A stretch of 33,430 bases of DNA from Xanthobacteraceae bacterium (GTDB taxonomy: Bacteria; Pseudomonadota; Alphaproteobacteria; Rhizobiales; Xanthobacteraceae). Of this stretch, positions 7,001-13,991 are shown piece by piece. The notes below the pieces were generated by a model that was not told the DNA's origin, did not search any database, and worked only from the letters and a program-made list of their open reading frames with translations. Each line of letters starts with the position of its first letter. Position 1 is the stretch's first letter. A program made the translations under genes and the position numbers. The stretch is taken from contig JALHLQ010000036.1 in the NCBI GenBank assembly GCA_022844485.1, forward strand, positions 1-33,430, given 5' to 3'.

Positions 7001-7708
7001 ATGAGCAAAGAGCCGCTTGCGCGTCTGAACCGTCTGCTGGGTCAGATCCCTTATTTCGCGGGGCTCGATGAGCGTGCGCGCGAGGAGATCGCGCGCGGCG
7101 TGCGGCAGAAATCGCTGGCCGGTGGCGAGCAGGCGCTCGCGGAAGGCGAGCCATGCGACGGGCTTTATTTCGTCGTCGACGGCCAAATTCGGCTGATCAG
7201 AACGTCGGCCGAAGGACGCGAACATGTGCTGCGCGTTCTCGGGGCCGGCGCAACCTTCAACGACATCGCCGTGTTCGACGGCGGGCCCAATGCGGACAGC
7301 GCCGTCGCCGTCGGGCCGACCACCGTCGGGCTTATTCCCAAGGCGCTGGTGACGCGGCTGATGGAACGGCATCCCGCGGTCGCGCAAGCGGCGCTGAAGC
7401 TTCTTTCAACGCGCCAGCGCGCCCTGAGCACCGTGGTCGAGGACCTGGCCCTGCGCGACGTCACGAGCCGCGTGGCCCGGCTCCTTCTGGGCTGCGTCGG
7501 CAAGCACGAACACATCGTCGACCAGGCGCCCGAAGCCTGCACGCGCATCACCCACCAGGAAATCGCGTCCATGGTCGGCTCCGTGCGCGAGGTGGTGCAG
7601 CGCGCGTTGAAGGAGCTGGAACGCGACGGCGCCATCGCGCTCGAGCGCACGCGCATCCGCGTTCGCGATGCAGCCAAGCTCGAAGAGTGGGCGGGCGCGG
7701 GCGGGTGA
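7001..7708 (+). CDS. Crp/Fnr-family transcriptional regulator
   Basis: The protein has 235 residues. A cyclic-nucleotide-type beta-barrel spans about 18-125, a dimerisation helix follows (about 126-160), and a winged HTH lies at about 180-225. The recognition helix is SVREVVQRALKELE, with R196, E197 and R201 in the positions that contact DNA in the family. There is no N-terminal cysteine cluster, so it is not an Fe-S FNR; an NO/heme-type (Dnr/NnrR-like) or small-molecule sensor is more likely. Start ATG at 7001 with AGGG 6 nt upstream. It faces the DUF6448-hemerythrin pair across a perfect palindrome and is therefore a good candidate for controlling that pair and itself. Confidence 0.87.
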   Translation: MSKEPLARLNRLLGQIPYFAGLDERAREEIARGVRQKSLAGGEQALAEGEPCDGLYFVVDGQIRLIRTSAEGREHVLRVLGAGATFNDIAVFDGGPNADSAVAVGPTTVGLIPKALVTRLMERHPAVAQAALKLLSTRQRALSTVVEDLALRDVTSRVARLLLGCVGKHEHIVDQAPEACTRITHQEIASMVGSVREVVQRALKELERDGAIALERTRIRVRDAAKLEEWAGAGG

Positions 7709-7718
7709 TGCGCGCGGT

Positions 7719-8911
7719 CTATCTCGCCTGGACGCGAGAGCCTTCCGTGATCTGGTCGCTCGGATAGACGATCAGCCGCTCGCCGGGCGCGATCCCTGAG
7801 GCGACGGCGGCGACGCGGCCGGAGCGGCGGATGAGCTGCACGGGCCTGCGCTCGGCCCGCCCGTCGCCCATGACGAAGACCTGCCAGGCATCTTCGACGC
7901 GAAACAGCGCGCCGGATGGAATGATCGTCGCGCCATCGAGCGTGAAGACGGTGATGCGCGCATCCACGCGATAACCGTCTCCAAGGCTCGCCCAGGCATC
8001 TTGCGGCGAGACAATGTCGATCAGCACGTTCACGCGCTGCTCCTCGACCCCGAGCGCCGAAATTTTCGTGAACGCCGTCGGCTCGACGCGGCGGAGACGG
8101 CCGGCGAGCGGCGTCGGCCCGCCCCAGCCTTCGACCGCCACGGGCGCGCCCGGCCTCATCTCGACGGCGTCGGCGCTCAACACGTCCACCACGATTTCGA
8201 GATCGCGCGGGTCTCCGATCTCGAACAGGGGCGCGCCGGGCGCGACCACGGTCTCGCTTTCCTGCATGACGCGCAACACGACGCCGGAAACGGGCGCGGT
8301 GACATTCCAGCGCTCCGCCGGCGCCTCGGCATTGCCTTCATAGCGCGCGACCAAAGCCTGCGCCTGACTGAGCTCATGGCCGGCGGCGTGAAGCTGGAAA
8401 TCGGCCGCGCGCAATTCGCGCTCGGCCACCTGCATCGCAGTTCGGCGCGCTCGAGCGCTTGCGCCGTGGATGCGCCGCGCTGGACCAGCGCACGCGTGCG
8501 GTCGAGCTCGTTCTTGGCTTGCGCAGCTTGCGCCCGCGCGCGTTCCACCACCGCGCGCGCGCGCTCCTGCGCCGCCTCCGCCGCGCCCAGGCGCTCCTCC
8601 GCTTCGCGGCGGGTGCGCGGATCGAGCAAAGGCGCAAAGGCGGGGAGGATCGAGGCGATGGCCTCGCCGGCGCGCACCGAATCGCCCGCCTTGTGCCGGA
8701 CGCGCGTGACGCGGCCGGCCAAGGGCGCCGCCACGACATAGCGTTCGCGCACGCGCGTGCGTCCATCTTCCGTCACCGTGGCGGCGAACCGGCCTTGCGC
8801 CGCCTCCGCCGTCTCGACCGCGATCGGCTGCGGCGTCAAGAGCCAAACGAGACCGCCGATGGCGGCGATCGAAGCGACCAGAAGCGCGGTGCGGGCGGGC
8901 GTGATGCGCAT
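7719..8911 (-). pseudogene. HlyD/MFP-type efflux adaptor, frameshifted
   Basis: Two frames together give one membrane-fusion protein of about 397 residues. From ATG 8911 the first frame encodes a membrane anchor (ALLVASIAAIGGLVWLL), a lipoyl-like half (APLAGRVTRVRHKAGDSV) and the coiled coil up to QALERAEL. The second frame resumes with MQVAERELRAADF and runs to 7719 through the second lipoyl half (VTAPVSGVVLRVM), barrel and C-terminal domain. The switch falls at about 8434-8440 and needs one extra base. Either the gene is broken or one base was lost in sequencing. Such adaptors join an inner-membrane pump to an outer-membrane channel. The stub of a permease precedes it with a 1-nt gap, which supports real decay of the operon. 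Confidence 0.75.
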
Positions 8912-8912
8912 G

Positions 8913-9080
8913 TCAGTCCCTGGTCTTCAGCGCGGCGACGAGGTCGAGGCGGTCGATCCGCCGCCGAACAGAGTGGAAACGCGCGATCGCGCCCACGATC
9001 CATTGCGACAAGAACAGGCCGATCACGATGCCGAGCGCGATCTCGATCAGGAACTCGCCAAAGAGGACCTGCGTCACCTC
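8913..9080 (-). pseudogene. C-terminal stub of an ABC-type permease
   Basis: The last ~55 codons of this frame contain a hydrophobic segment (GEFLIEIALGIVIGLFLSQ) and the ending RLDLVAALKTRD. This resembles the end of MacB/FtsX-type permeases that work with HlyD-type adaptors. The frame continues to 9161, but the sequence before about 9080 no longer looks like protein and no start or membrane domain exists. The stop is one base from the adaptor's ATG, as expected for an operon. The family match rests on a short region and on context. Confidence 0.45.
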
Positions 9081-9236
9081 GGTCGCTCGAAAAAGGTGGC
9101 GGCATGGCGACCGAGCGCATAAGGTGGTCCTGGTCCGGCTGACCGTTGCCTGCTGCATCAATTACCGGCTTTGCGGGCCCGGAGCGCTTCGCATAGATAC
9201 GGATTGTCCAATAAGGCGCGCCGGCGTTTCTGGCGC

Positions 9237-9707
9237 TCACAGCCAGCCATGCGATCCCAGCACCGCCGCCGCGACGACGACAAGGCCCGCCGTCAGCAAG
9301 GCGTAATGCAGGCGCTGCACGAGGGCGAAGGCGCCGTCGGGATCCCGTTTCGCGCGCTCGAGAAACCAGCGGTGGAGAAACAGCGGCTCGAACACGAACA
9401 GCATCAGGGTGAAGATCGCCCAAATCGCAACCATCCCATGCATCCACCACAAGCGCGGGTCGGCAAAACGATCCCAAGCGTGCAGACGCTCGGTCATCCA
9501 GAAGCCGGAGAGGCCGGCGAGCAGCGTGGATACGCGCGCCTGCCAAGCGAAACGTCGCTCGGCCTCTTCGAACACGGCGATGCGCCGCGCCGGCTCGGCA
9601 AGACGGCGCACCGCCGGAAGCAGCACCAGCGTCACGAAGGCGACGCCGCCGATCCAGTGCACGATGGCCAGGACATGCAGAGCGCGCGCGATCGTCAGAT
9701 CATCCAT
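9237..9707 (-). CDS. CopD/DUF2269-like four-helix membrane protein
   Basis: The protein has 156 residues and four likely membrane helices (about 5-28, 55-72, 85-107, 132-152). It begins with RALHVLAIVHWIGGVAFVTLVLLP, a pattern of the CopD/DUF2269/DUF4149 group of small membrane proteins. Conserved histidines (H11, H17) and W18 could bind heme or copper. That fits the nearby metal genes but is inference. No strong ribosome site precedes the ATG at 9707. It follows bacterioferritin by 88 nt on the same strand. Confidence 0.65.
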   Translation of the reverse strand: MDDLTIARALHVLAIVHWIGGVAFVTLVLLPAVRRLAEPARRIAVFEEAERRFAWQARVSTLLAGLSGFWMTERLHAWDRFADPRLWWMHGMVAIWAIFTLMLFVFEPLFLHRWFLERAKRDPDGAFALVQRLHYALLTAGLVVVAAAVLGSHGWL

Positions 9708-9795
9708 GAGGGCCAGCGTTCACAGTACGGCTCGAGAAACGCCCGGAATGAGCGATAGCAAAATCCGGCTGCAAACTTCATCCGGGCCACCGTCG

Positions 9796-10284
9796 TCATT
9801 CCTTGTGGTCGGGCAGCTCCCCCATATGCTTCTGTGCGTAGAGCTGGATGCCGAGCTGATCGATCAGATTGACCTGGGTCTCCAGGAAGTCGATGTGCTC
9901 CTCCTCGTCTTCCATCAGCTCCTCGAACAGCCGCTTCGACACGCGGTCGCCGGCGCCGTCGCAATAGGCGGCCGCTTCCTGGTACAACGTACGCGCCTCA
10001 TATTCTGCGGCGAGATCGGATTCGATCACCTGACGCACGTCTTGGCCGATACGCAGCGGGTTAAGCACTTGCAGATTGGGAAAGCCGTCGAGGAACAGTA
10101 TACGTTCGGCAAATCTGTCCGCGTGCTCCATCTCTTCAATGGACTCCTTCCGCCAAGTCTTGGCGAGGTCCTTATATCCCCAATTGTCGAGCATCCGGTA
10201 ATGCAGCCAGTACTGATTGATCGCCGTCAGCTCGTGGCGCAGCCCGCGGTTGAGGAAATCAAGGACTCGTTCGTCGCCTCGCAT
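9796..10284 (-). CDS. bfr: bacterioferritin
   Basis: This iron-storage subunit (162 residues) would assemble into a 24-mer shell that oxidises Fe(II) and stores Fe(III). All ferroxidase ligands fall at the E. coli positions: E18, E51, H54, E94, E127 and H130. The heme-binding M52 (EEMEHAD) is present too, so this is a true heme bacterioferritin. Start ATG at 10284 with GGAG in front. The first 58 nt overlap the 3' end of the preceding bfd reading frame on the same strand, which suggests translational coupling. The pair bfd-bfr means iron can be both stored and released by electron transfer. Confidence 0.95.
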   Translation of the reverse strand: MRGDERVLDFLNRGLRHELTAINQYWLHYRMLDNWGYKDLAKTWRKESIEEMEHADRFAERILFLDGFPNLQVLNPLRIGQDVRQVIESDLAAEYEARTLYQEAAAYCDGAGDRVSKRLFEELMEDEEEHIDFLETQVNLIDQLGIQLYAQKHMGELPDHKE

Positions 10285-10571
10285 GATGACACTCCGTTGC
10301 TCCGGTTGATCGCATCCCCCGAATGCTCGGTTGCCCCCGAGGCGGGCCTGATGCCGAGCGAGCAACAAGACCGCTGACAGACGATGTAAGTAGGCTCACC
10401 TTCACCCAACGCAACAGCCATGATGGCGCGAATCGTGCGCAGGCAGGTTCCGCATCGGGGACGGCAACCGAGACACCGATAGACCTGAGCCGGAGTTCTT
10501 GGGCACTCTGGCCCCTCCAGACAGGCGCGGATTTCGATATCGGACAGGACGTTGCAGGAGCAGACGATCAT
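10227..10571 (-). CDS. bfd: bacterioferritin-associated ferredoxin
   Basis: The N-terminal ~55 residues are a BFD-type [2Fe-2S] domain with ligands C4 and C6 (VCSCNVLSD) and C40, C43 (RCGTC). C33 and C36 are extra cysteines often seen in alphaproteobacterial members. Bfd gives electrons to bacterioferritin so that stored iron can leave. The frame is unusually long (114 residues). After the domain it continues through a Cys-containing tail (CQRSCC) and 58 nt into bfr. The tail could be real or the result of a lost stop or frameshift. Start ATG at 10571 behind a GGGCGAGA-type site. Confidence 0.85.
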   Translation of the reverse strand: MIVCSCNVLSDIEIRACLEGPECPRTPAQVYRCLGCRPRCGTCLRTIRAIMAVALGEGEPTYIVCQRSCCSLGIRPASGATEHSGDAINRSNGVSSCEATNESLISSTAGCATS

Positions 10572-10605
10572 TCTCGCCCGCCTGTGGTCGGAGGCTCGCC
10601 AGCGT

Positions 10606-11175
10606 TCAGTGTGTCCTCCATCGCTCGATGGTTATTAGGCGGAGGCCCTCGGCATTCACGACGCCAAGTACATCCTGGGCCGAGGTCATCGTCTCGGCGG
10701 CGGCTTCGACCGCGGCAATGAGCAGCGGCGGGTGGATGCGTCGGGCAAGCTGCGCGGCCTGCTGCCACAGAAGGTCTTGCCGCTCGCGCCGGGCCAACGC
10801 CAGGACGCGGACAAGATCCTGCTCGTCCTTGGTCAGCCGGCAGCAATTTGCCGGCATGAAGCGCCAATCCTCTTCCCGCTCGCGCCTCAGCGCGCGGATG
10901 ACAACCGCGATGCTCGCCACCATGCGCGCGCCTTGTACCGGCCCAAGCAGACGTTCGGCGCAATCATGGGCGGCATCCCAGCATGCGACATCGGTCGTCA
11001 TGTAACCCGACGCGATGAAGCGCGCGATGGTGATCGCAAGCACCTCGCTCTCATCCGCGCATATCTCAGAGAGCTTCGGCAGGAGGGAACAGTTGGTTCG
11101 GCACGCGTCTTCGGCGTCTTGCGGACGCGCAGACCCGTGCCGCATCGGAGGCTTTCGTCTGCAATCTTCGTTCAT
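10606..11175 (-). CDS. hypothetical protein upstream of bfd
   Basis: I do not recognise a family in this frame of 189 residues. It has a polar N-terminus with several cysteines, then a largely helical, Ala/Arg-rich body (VLAITIARFIASGY, ARMVASIAVVIRALRRE, DEQDLVRVLALARRERQDLLWQQ) without membrane segments. It ends 34 nt before bfd on the same strand, so a shared transcript is plausible. An internal ATG ten codons downstream is an alternative start. The plus strand also has open frames here, but the helical periodicity favours the minus strand. Confidence 0.5.
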   Translation of the reverse strand: MNEDCRRKPPMRHGSARPQDAEDACRTNCSLLPKLSEICADESEVLAITIARFIASGYMTTDVACWDAAHDCAERLLGPVQGARMVASIAVVIRALRREREEDWRFMPANCCRLTKDEQDLVRVLALARRERQDLLWQQAAQLARRIHPPLLIAAVEAAAETMTSAQDVLGVVNAEGLRLITIERWRTH

Positions 11176-11563
11176 GCTCAGATCCGTTCAGATCGAATCT
11201 CCGAGGCGACAGGACACCCCGACGAGTCGTGCGCGCCCCGCCGCACAGCAGTCGGCCCAAGCTGCCTCAGGCTGTTGCGCTCAATCGGCGCCGTTTTGGG
11301 CGGTGATCGCTGGGTGAAGCAGACGGATGGCGGTGAAGCGAAAGTCCGCTGCGGCTGCCCTGCTCTGCAGGGCGCTTCTCTCAAGACATCCATGATCGAC
11401 TCCAACCGGCGGGTTCAAGGCCCGCGCTCAGAGAACTTGCTTTCAGCAAGCGCGACAACATCAACAACCGCCTGCTGCGGAGTCAACCGTAGAAACCGGT
11501 AAGGCGCCGCTTGTCGGAGAGATTCCAAACTAGCCGGCAGACCCGCCTCGCCTTCCCTCTCCG
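11176..11563. other. intergenic stretch with three small hairpins
   Basis: No convincing gene. Within about 95 bp lie three perfect stem-loops: GCCCTGC-TCT-GCAGGGC at 11357-11373, GCGGG-TTCAAGG-CCCGC at 11409-11425 and CTTGCT-TTC-AGCAAG at 11436-11450. The second looks like a tRNA T-arm, but no matching acceptor stem or anticodon arm exists. The rest has no structure I can name. Confidence 0.4.
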
Positions 11564-11947
11564 TCAATGCTGGTCGCGCACGGACGCTGCCTCTCGGCGC
11601 AGTAAGCTGATGTCCTCGCTAACGAGGGTCCAGGCGAGCCCGTCCGGCGAAAACTCGAGCGTTGCGCGGCCGCCGAGTCCGGCGCCGACCATCGCTCCGT
11701 CACGAATGAGCCGAACCCACCCGCGCCTGCCGTTCGGCTCGTGAAGCTCGAACGCGGGCTGACGCCGTTCGAACCCGACGCGCCGCTGGACCGCGTCTAT
11801 TTTCCGACCTCGAGCGTGATTTCGATCGTCAGCCACCTCGCGGATGGCACAGCCGCAGAATTGGCCGCGCAGATTCTCGCAATCCTCGACGGCAATGGCG
11901 GCGAGCAGCCGATTGTCGAACAGGTCCTGATAGTCATGGTCGCCCAT
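11564..11947 (-). pseudogene. Crp/Fnr-like regulator with an inverted internal block
   Basis: The minus strand begins at ATG 11947 with a typical start for this family (NRLLAAIAVEDCENLRGQ). About 11730-11564 on the same strand and in the same frame resembles the middle of the barrel (LIRDGAMVGAGLGGRATL). The missing part in between, KLERGLTPFEPDAPLDRVYFP and SSVISIVSHLADGTAAEL, is found on the plus strand at about 11741-11868. Turning that block around restores the expected order. The HTH domain is absent. The pieces are recognisable but short, and the exact inversion ends are uncertain by about 10-15 bp. Confidence 0.55.
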
Positions 11948-12058
11948 AGGCCGAGAACGGTTTGACGCCGGGTCTGGTTCAGCGACCAGTCTTTGCCGGG
12001 AGCTTACCTTCGGATCGGGCGCACGCTACGCTAGGCCGGATTCCAGCTCGAGGGGACC

Positions 12059-12718
12059 ATGCCTGAGTACAAACTCCACTGCTTCGCGCAATCCGGAAAC
12101 GCCTATCGCGCAGCGCTGATGCTGAACCTGATCGGAGCCAAGTGGGAGCCGGTCTTTGTCGATTTCTTTGCCGGCGGCGAGACGCGCACGCCGAAGTACC
12201 GCGCCGAAGTCAACGAAATGGGCGAGGTCCCCGTGCTGGTGCATGGCGAGCGCAAGCTCAGCCAATCCGGCGTGATCCTCACCTATCTGGCCGAGCGTTC
12301 CGGAAAATTCCGTCCAGAGGGCGAGGACGAGCGGCTCGAGGCGCTGCGATGGCTTCTCTTCGACAATCAGAAGGTGAACGGCTACCTCGGTCCCTACCGA
12401 TTTCTCGTCAATTGGGCCAAGCCGGCGCCGCACCAGGCGGTGCTCGATTTCTTGAAGGCCCGCATCGTCAATGCGCTCGGCATCACGGACAAGCGGCTTT
12501 CAGCGCGGCCGTTCCTGATCGGCGACAGACCGACGATCGCCGATGTGTCGCTTTCGGGGTATCTTTTCTATCCGGCGGAGGAGTTCGGATTCGACATCGG
12601 CCAGGATTACCCCGCGATCGCCGCCTGGCGCGAGCGCATCAAGGCGCTGCCTGGCTGGAAGCATCCCTATGACCTGATGCCGGGGCATCCGATGCCGGCG
12701 GCCGGTGAAGGTACTTGA
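12059..12718 (+). CDS. glutathione S-transferase family protein
   Basis: The protein has 219 residues. An N-terminal thioredoxin-like domain (1-80) carries the glutathione-site motif GEVPVLVHG with the cis-proline and the following LSQSGVILTYLAE. The C-terminal helical domain (about 90-205) contains the N-capping motif region IGDRPTIADVSLSGYL. Cytoplasmic glutathione conjugation or reduction is expected, but the substrate is not predictable. Start ATG at 12059 with AGGGG 4 nt upstream. The small membrane ORF begins 28 nt after its stop and could be co-transcribed. Confidence 0.9.
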   Translation: MPEYKLHCFAQSGNAYRAALMLNLIGAKWEPVFVDFFAGGETRTPKYRAEVNEMGEVPVLVHGERKLSQSGVILTYLAERSGKFRPEGEDERLEALRWLLFDNQKVNGYLGPYRFLVNWAKPAPHQAVLDFLKARIVNALGITDKRLSARPFLIGDRPTIADVSLSGYLFYPAEEFGFDIGQDYPAIAAWRERIKALPGWKHPYDLMPGHPMPAAGEGT

Positions 12719-12746
12719 AGCATAGGAGACTACCAAAGGGAAACAA

Positions 12747-12896
12747 ATGACCGAACCCGATCTTATTCAAGAAGGCATTCGACAAGCCGTGCGGCGCGAA
12801 GCAATTCAAAATATCCGATGGCTCATCACCATTGTAGAAATGGCATGTATCAGCATGCCAATCCTCTTGGCTTTGATCCTATGGCGCCTATGGTGA
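12747..12896 (+). CDS. small single-pass membrane protein (49 aa)
   Basis: The reading frame is MTEPDLIQEGIRQ... to ...LILWRLW, 49 residues. It has a charged amphipathic first half and one membrane helix (about 25-46, IRWLITIVEMACISMPILLA). AAAGGGAA lies 5 nt before the ATG. It is less GC-rich than the genes around it and does not match a family I know. It follows the GST by 28 nt, so it may be its partner or a small toxin-like or regulatory peptide. Role unknown. Confidence 0.55.
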   Translation: MTEPDLIQEGIRQAVRREAIQNIRWLITIVEMACISMPILLALILWRLW

Positions 12897-12919
12897 GCGA
12901 CTTTCAAACTGCACCACAC

Positions 12920-12947
12920 CCGGCCGCCTGACAGGTTGCGCGGCCGG
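12920..12947. terminator. GC-rich hairpin after the small ORF
   Basis: CCGGCCGC and GCGGCCGG form a perfect 8-bp stem with a 12-nt loop, 24 nt past the small ORF's stop. Only a weak T-rich tail (TCTCGT) follows, so termination is a guess. Confidence 0.35.
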
Positions 12948-12953
12948 TCTCGT

Positions 12954-12971
12954 GCTATCATTTTTGATAGC
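12954..12971. promoter_or_regulatory. palindromic operator of the antitoxin gene
   Basis: GCTATCA-TTTT-TGATAGC is a perfect inverted repeat, 15 nt before the antitoxin's GTG start. Ribbon-helix-helix antitoxins typically bind such sites to repress their own operon, so this is the likely autoregulatory operator. It overlaps the only AT-rich promoter-like stretch in front of the gene. Confidence 0.6.
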
Positions 12972-12986
12972 ATCAAGGAGAAGGCC

Positions 12987-13229
12987 GTGGGACAGGTTCT
13001 GGTCCGCAATCTCGATGATGACGTCATAGAGCGGTTGAAAACAAAGGCGGAGTTGAAAGGTCTTTCGCTGGAGCAAGAGCTCCGCGACATACTGACCGCC
13101 GCCGCTCCGCTCTCTCCGGCAGAAAAAGTCGCGCTTTCGCGTCGGCTGCGTGCGCTCTCGCCACGCGTTGGAGACTTTGACATCGGGGCTGCGGTTCGGG
13201 CGGGAAGAGACGACGAGAATAATGAATGA
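12987..13229 (+). CDS. FitA/VapB-type ribbon-helix-helix antitoxin (toxin missing)
   Basis: From GTG 12987, behind AAGGAG, the 80-residue protein starts MGQVLVRNLDDDVIERLKTKAELKG. This is the strand-helix-helix DNA-binding pattern of FitA-like antitoxins (COG4691 group). A short variable tail follows (PAEKVALSRRLRALSP, DIGAAVRAGRDDENN) that would wrap the toxin. The partner VapC/FitB PIN-domain toxin normally starts at or inside the antitoxin stop. Here an ATG does overlap the stop (AATGAATGAG), but the frame after it shows no PIN domain and soon enters the SDR gene on the other strand. The antitoxin is thus an orphan. Confidence 0.75.
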   Translation: MGQVLVRNLDDDVIERLKTKAELKGLSLEQELRDILTAAAPLSPAEKVALSRRLRALSPRVGDFDIGAAVRAGRDDENNE

Positions 13230-13232
13230 GGC

Positions 13233-13256
13233 TGCAAGAGCCCGCGTTCCGGATCG
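13233..13256 (-). terminator. hairpin behind the TRAP/SDR operon
   Basis: CCCGCG and CGCGGG (read on the minus strand) enclose an 8-nt loop just after the SDR stop. The tail CTCTTG is only weakly T-rich. It also lies after the antitoxin stop, so it could act on both strands. Confidence 0.4.
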
Positions 13257-13265
13257 CGGGGCGCT

Positions 13266-13991
13266 TCACTTCGCGGTCAGTCCGCCGTCGATGACGAATT
13301 CCGCCCCAGTCACGAAAGCGGACTCGTCCGACAGGAGATAGACGCACATCGTGGCGACCTCGATCGCCGCGCCGAACCGGCCGAGCGGAATGTCGCGCGT
13401 CATGCGCGCTCGCGCCTTGTCGGGATTGCCGGTCGCGAGCACGATGCTTTCCGCCATCGCTCCTTCGACAAAGGCGGGATGCACCGAGTTGCAGCGCACT
13501 TTCGGATCGAACCGCGCGCCATGCAGCGCGACCGACTTCGTCAGCAGCCGCACGCCCCCCTTCGAGGCGTTATAGGCCGCGAGGTTGTGGCCGCCGACGA
13601 GGCCGGAGACGGAAGAGAGGTTGACGATCGCGCCGCCGAAACGCTTGAGCAGCGGGAAGGCGTGCTTGCAGCCGAGAAACGTGCCGTCGAGATTGATCGC
13701 CATGACGTGACGCCAGTCGGCGTAATCGGTGTCCTCGATGGTGCCGAGACGCGCGATGCCGGCGGCGTTGACGAGTCCGTCGAGGCGGCCCGTGCCGCGC
13801 TCGATCTCCTCCGCGACGCGCACCCAGTCGCTTTCGGAGGTGACGTCGAGCACGTGGTCGATCGCCTCCTTGCCGGCGACGTCGGTCGCGATGCCGATGC
13901 CGCCCTCCTCGACGATGGCGTCAACGACAGCGGAGCCGATGGCGCCCGCGGCGCCGGTGACGAGGATGACTTTGTCGCGCAAACGGCCCAT
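13266..13991 (-). CDS. short-chain dehydrogenase/reductase
   Basis: This is a classical SDR of 241 residues. It has the cofactor motif TGAAGAIG (12-19), NAAG (75-78), N100, the catalytic serine around 126-127, and Y140-x3-K144. D37 at the end of the second strand favours NAD+ over NADP+. Its place after a crotonase suggests it oxidises a hydroxyacyl-CoA or a cyclic alcohol intermediate. The ATG at 13991 shares one base with the upstream stop (TGATG), so translation is coupled. It is the last gene of the dctPQM-crotonase-SDR operon. Confidence 0.9.
   Translation of the reverse strand: MGRLRDKVILVTGAAGAIGSAVVDAIVEEGGIGIATDVAGKEAIDHVLDVTSESDWVRVAEEIERGTGRLDGLVNAAGIARLGTIEDTDYADWRHVMAINLDGTFLGCKHAFPLLKRFGGAIVNLSSVSGLVGGHNLAAYNASKGGVRLLTKSVALHGARFDPKVRCNSVHPAFVEGAMAESIVLATGNPDKARARMTRDIPLGRFGAAIEVATMCVYLLSDESAFVTGAEFVIDGGLTAK

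Noticed and set aside
11409..11425. tRNA T-arm-like stem GCGGG-TTCAAGG-CCCGC
   Set aside because: The loop is not fully canonical, and there is no matching acceptor stem, D-arm or anticodon arm at the right distances.
13222..13341. Toxin gene starting at the ATG that overlaps the antitoxin stop
   Set aside because: The frame after that ATG is short, has no PIN-domain acidic residues and runs into the SDR gene on the other strand.
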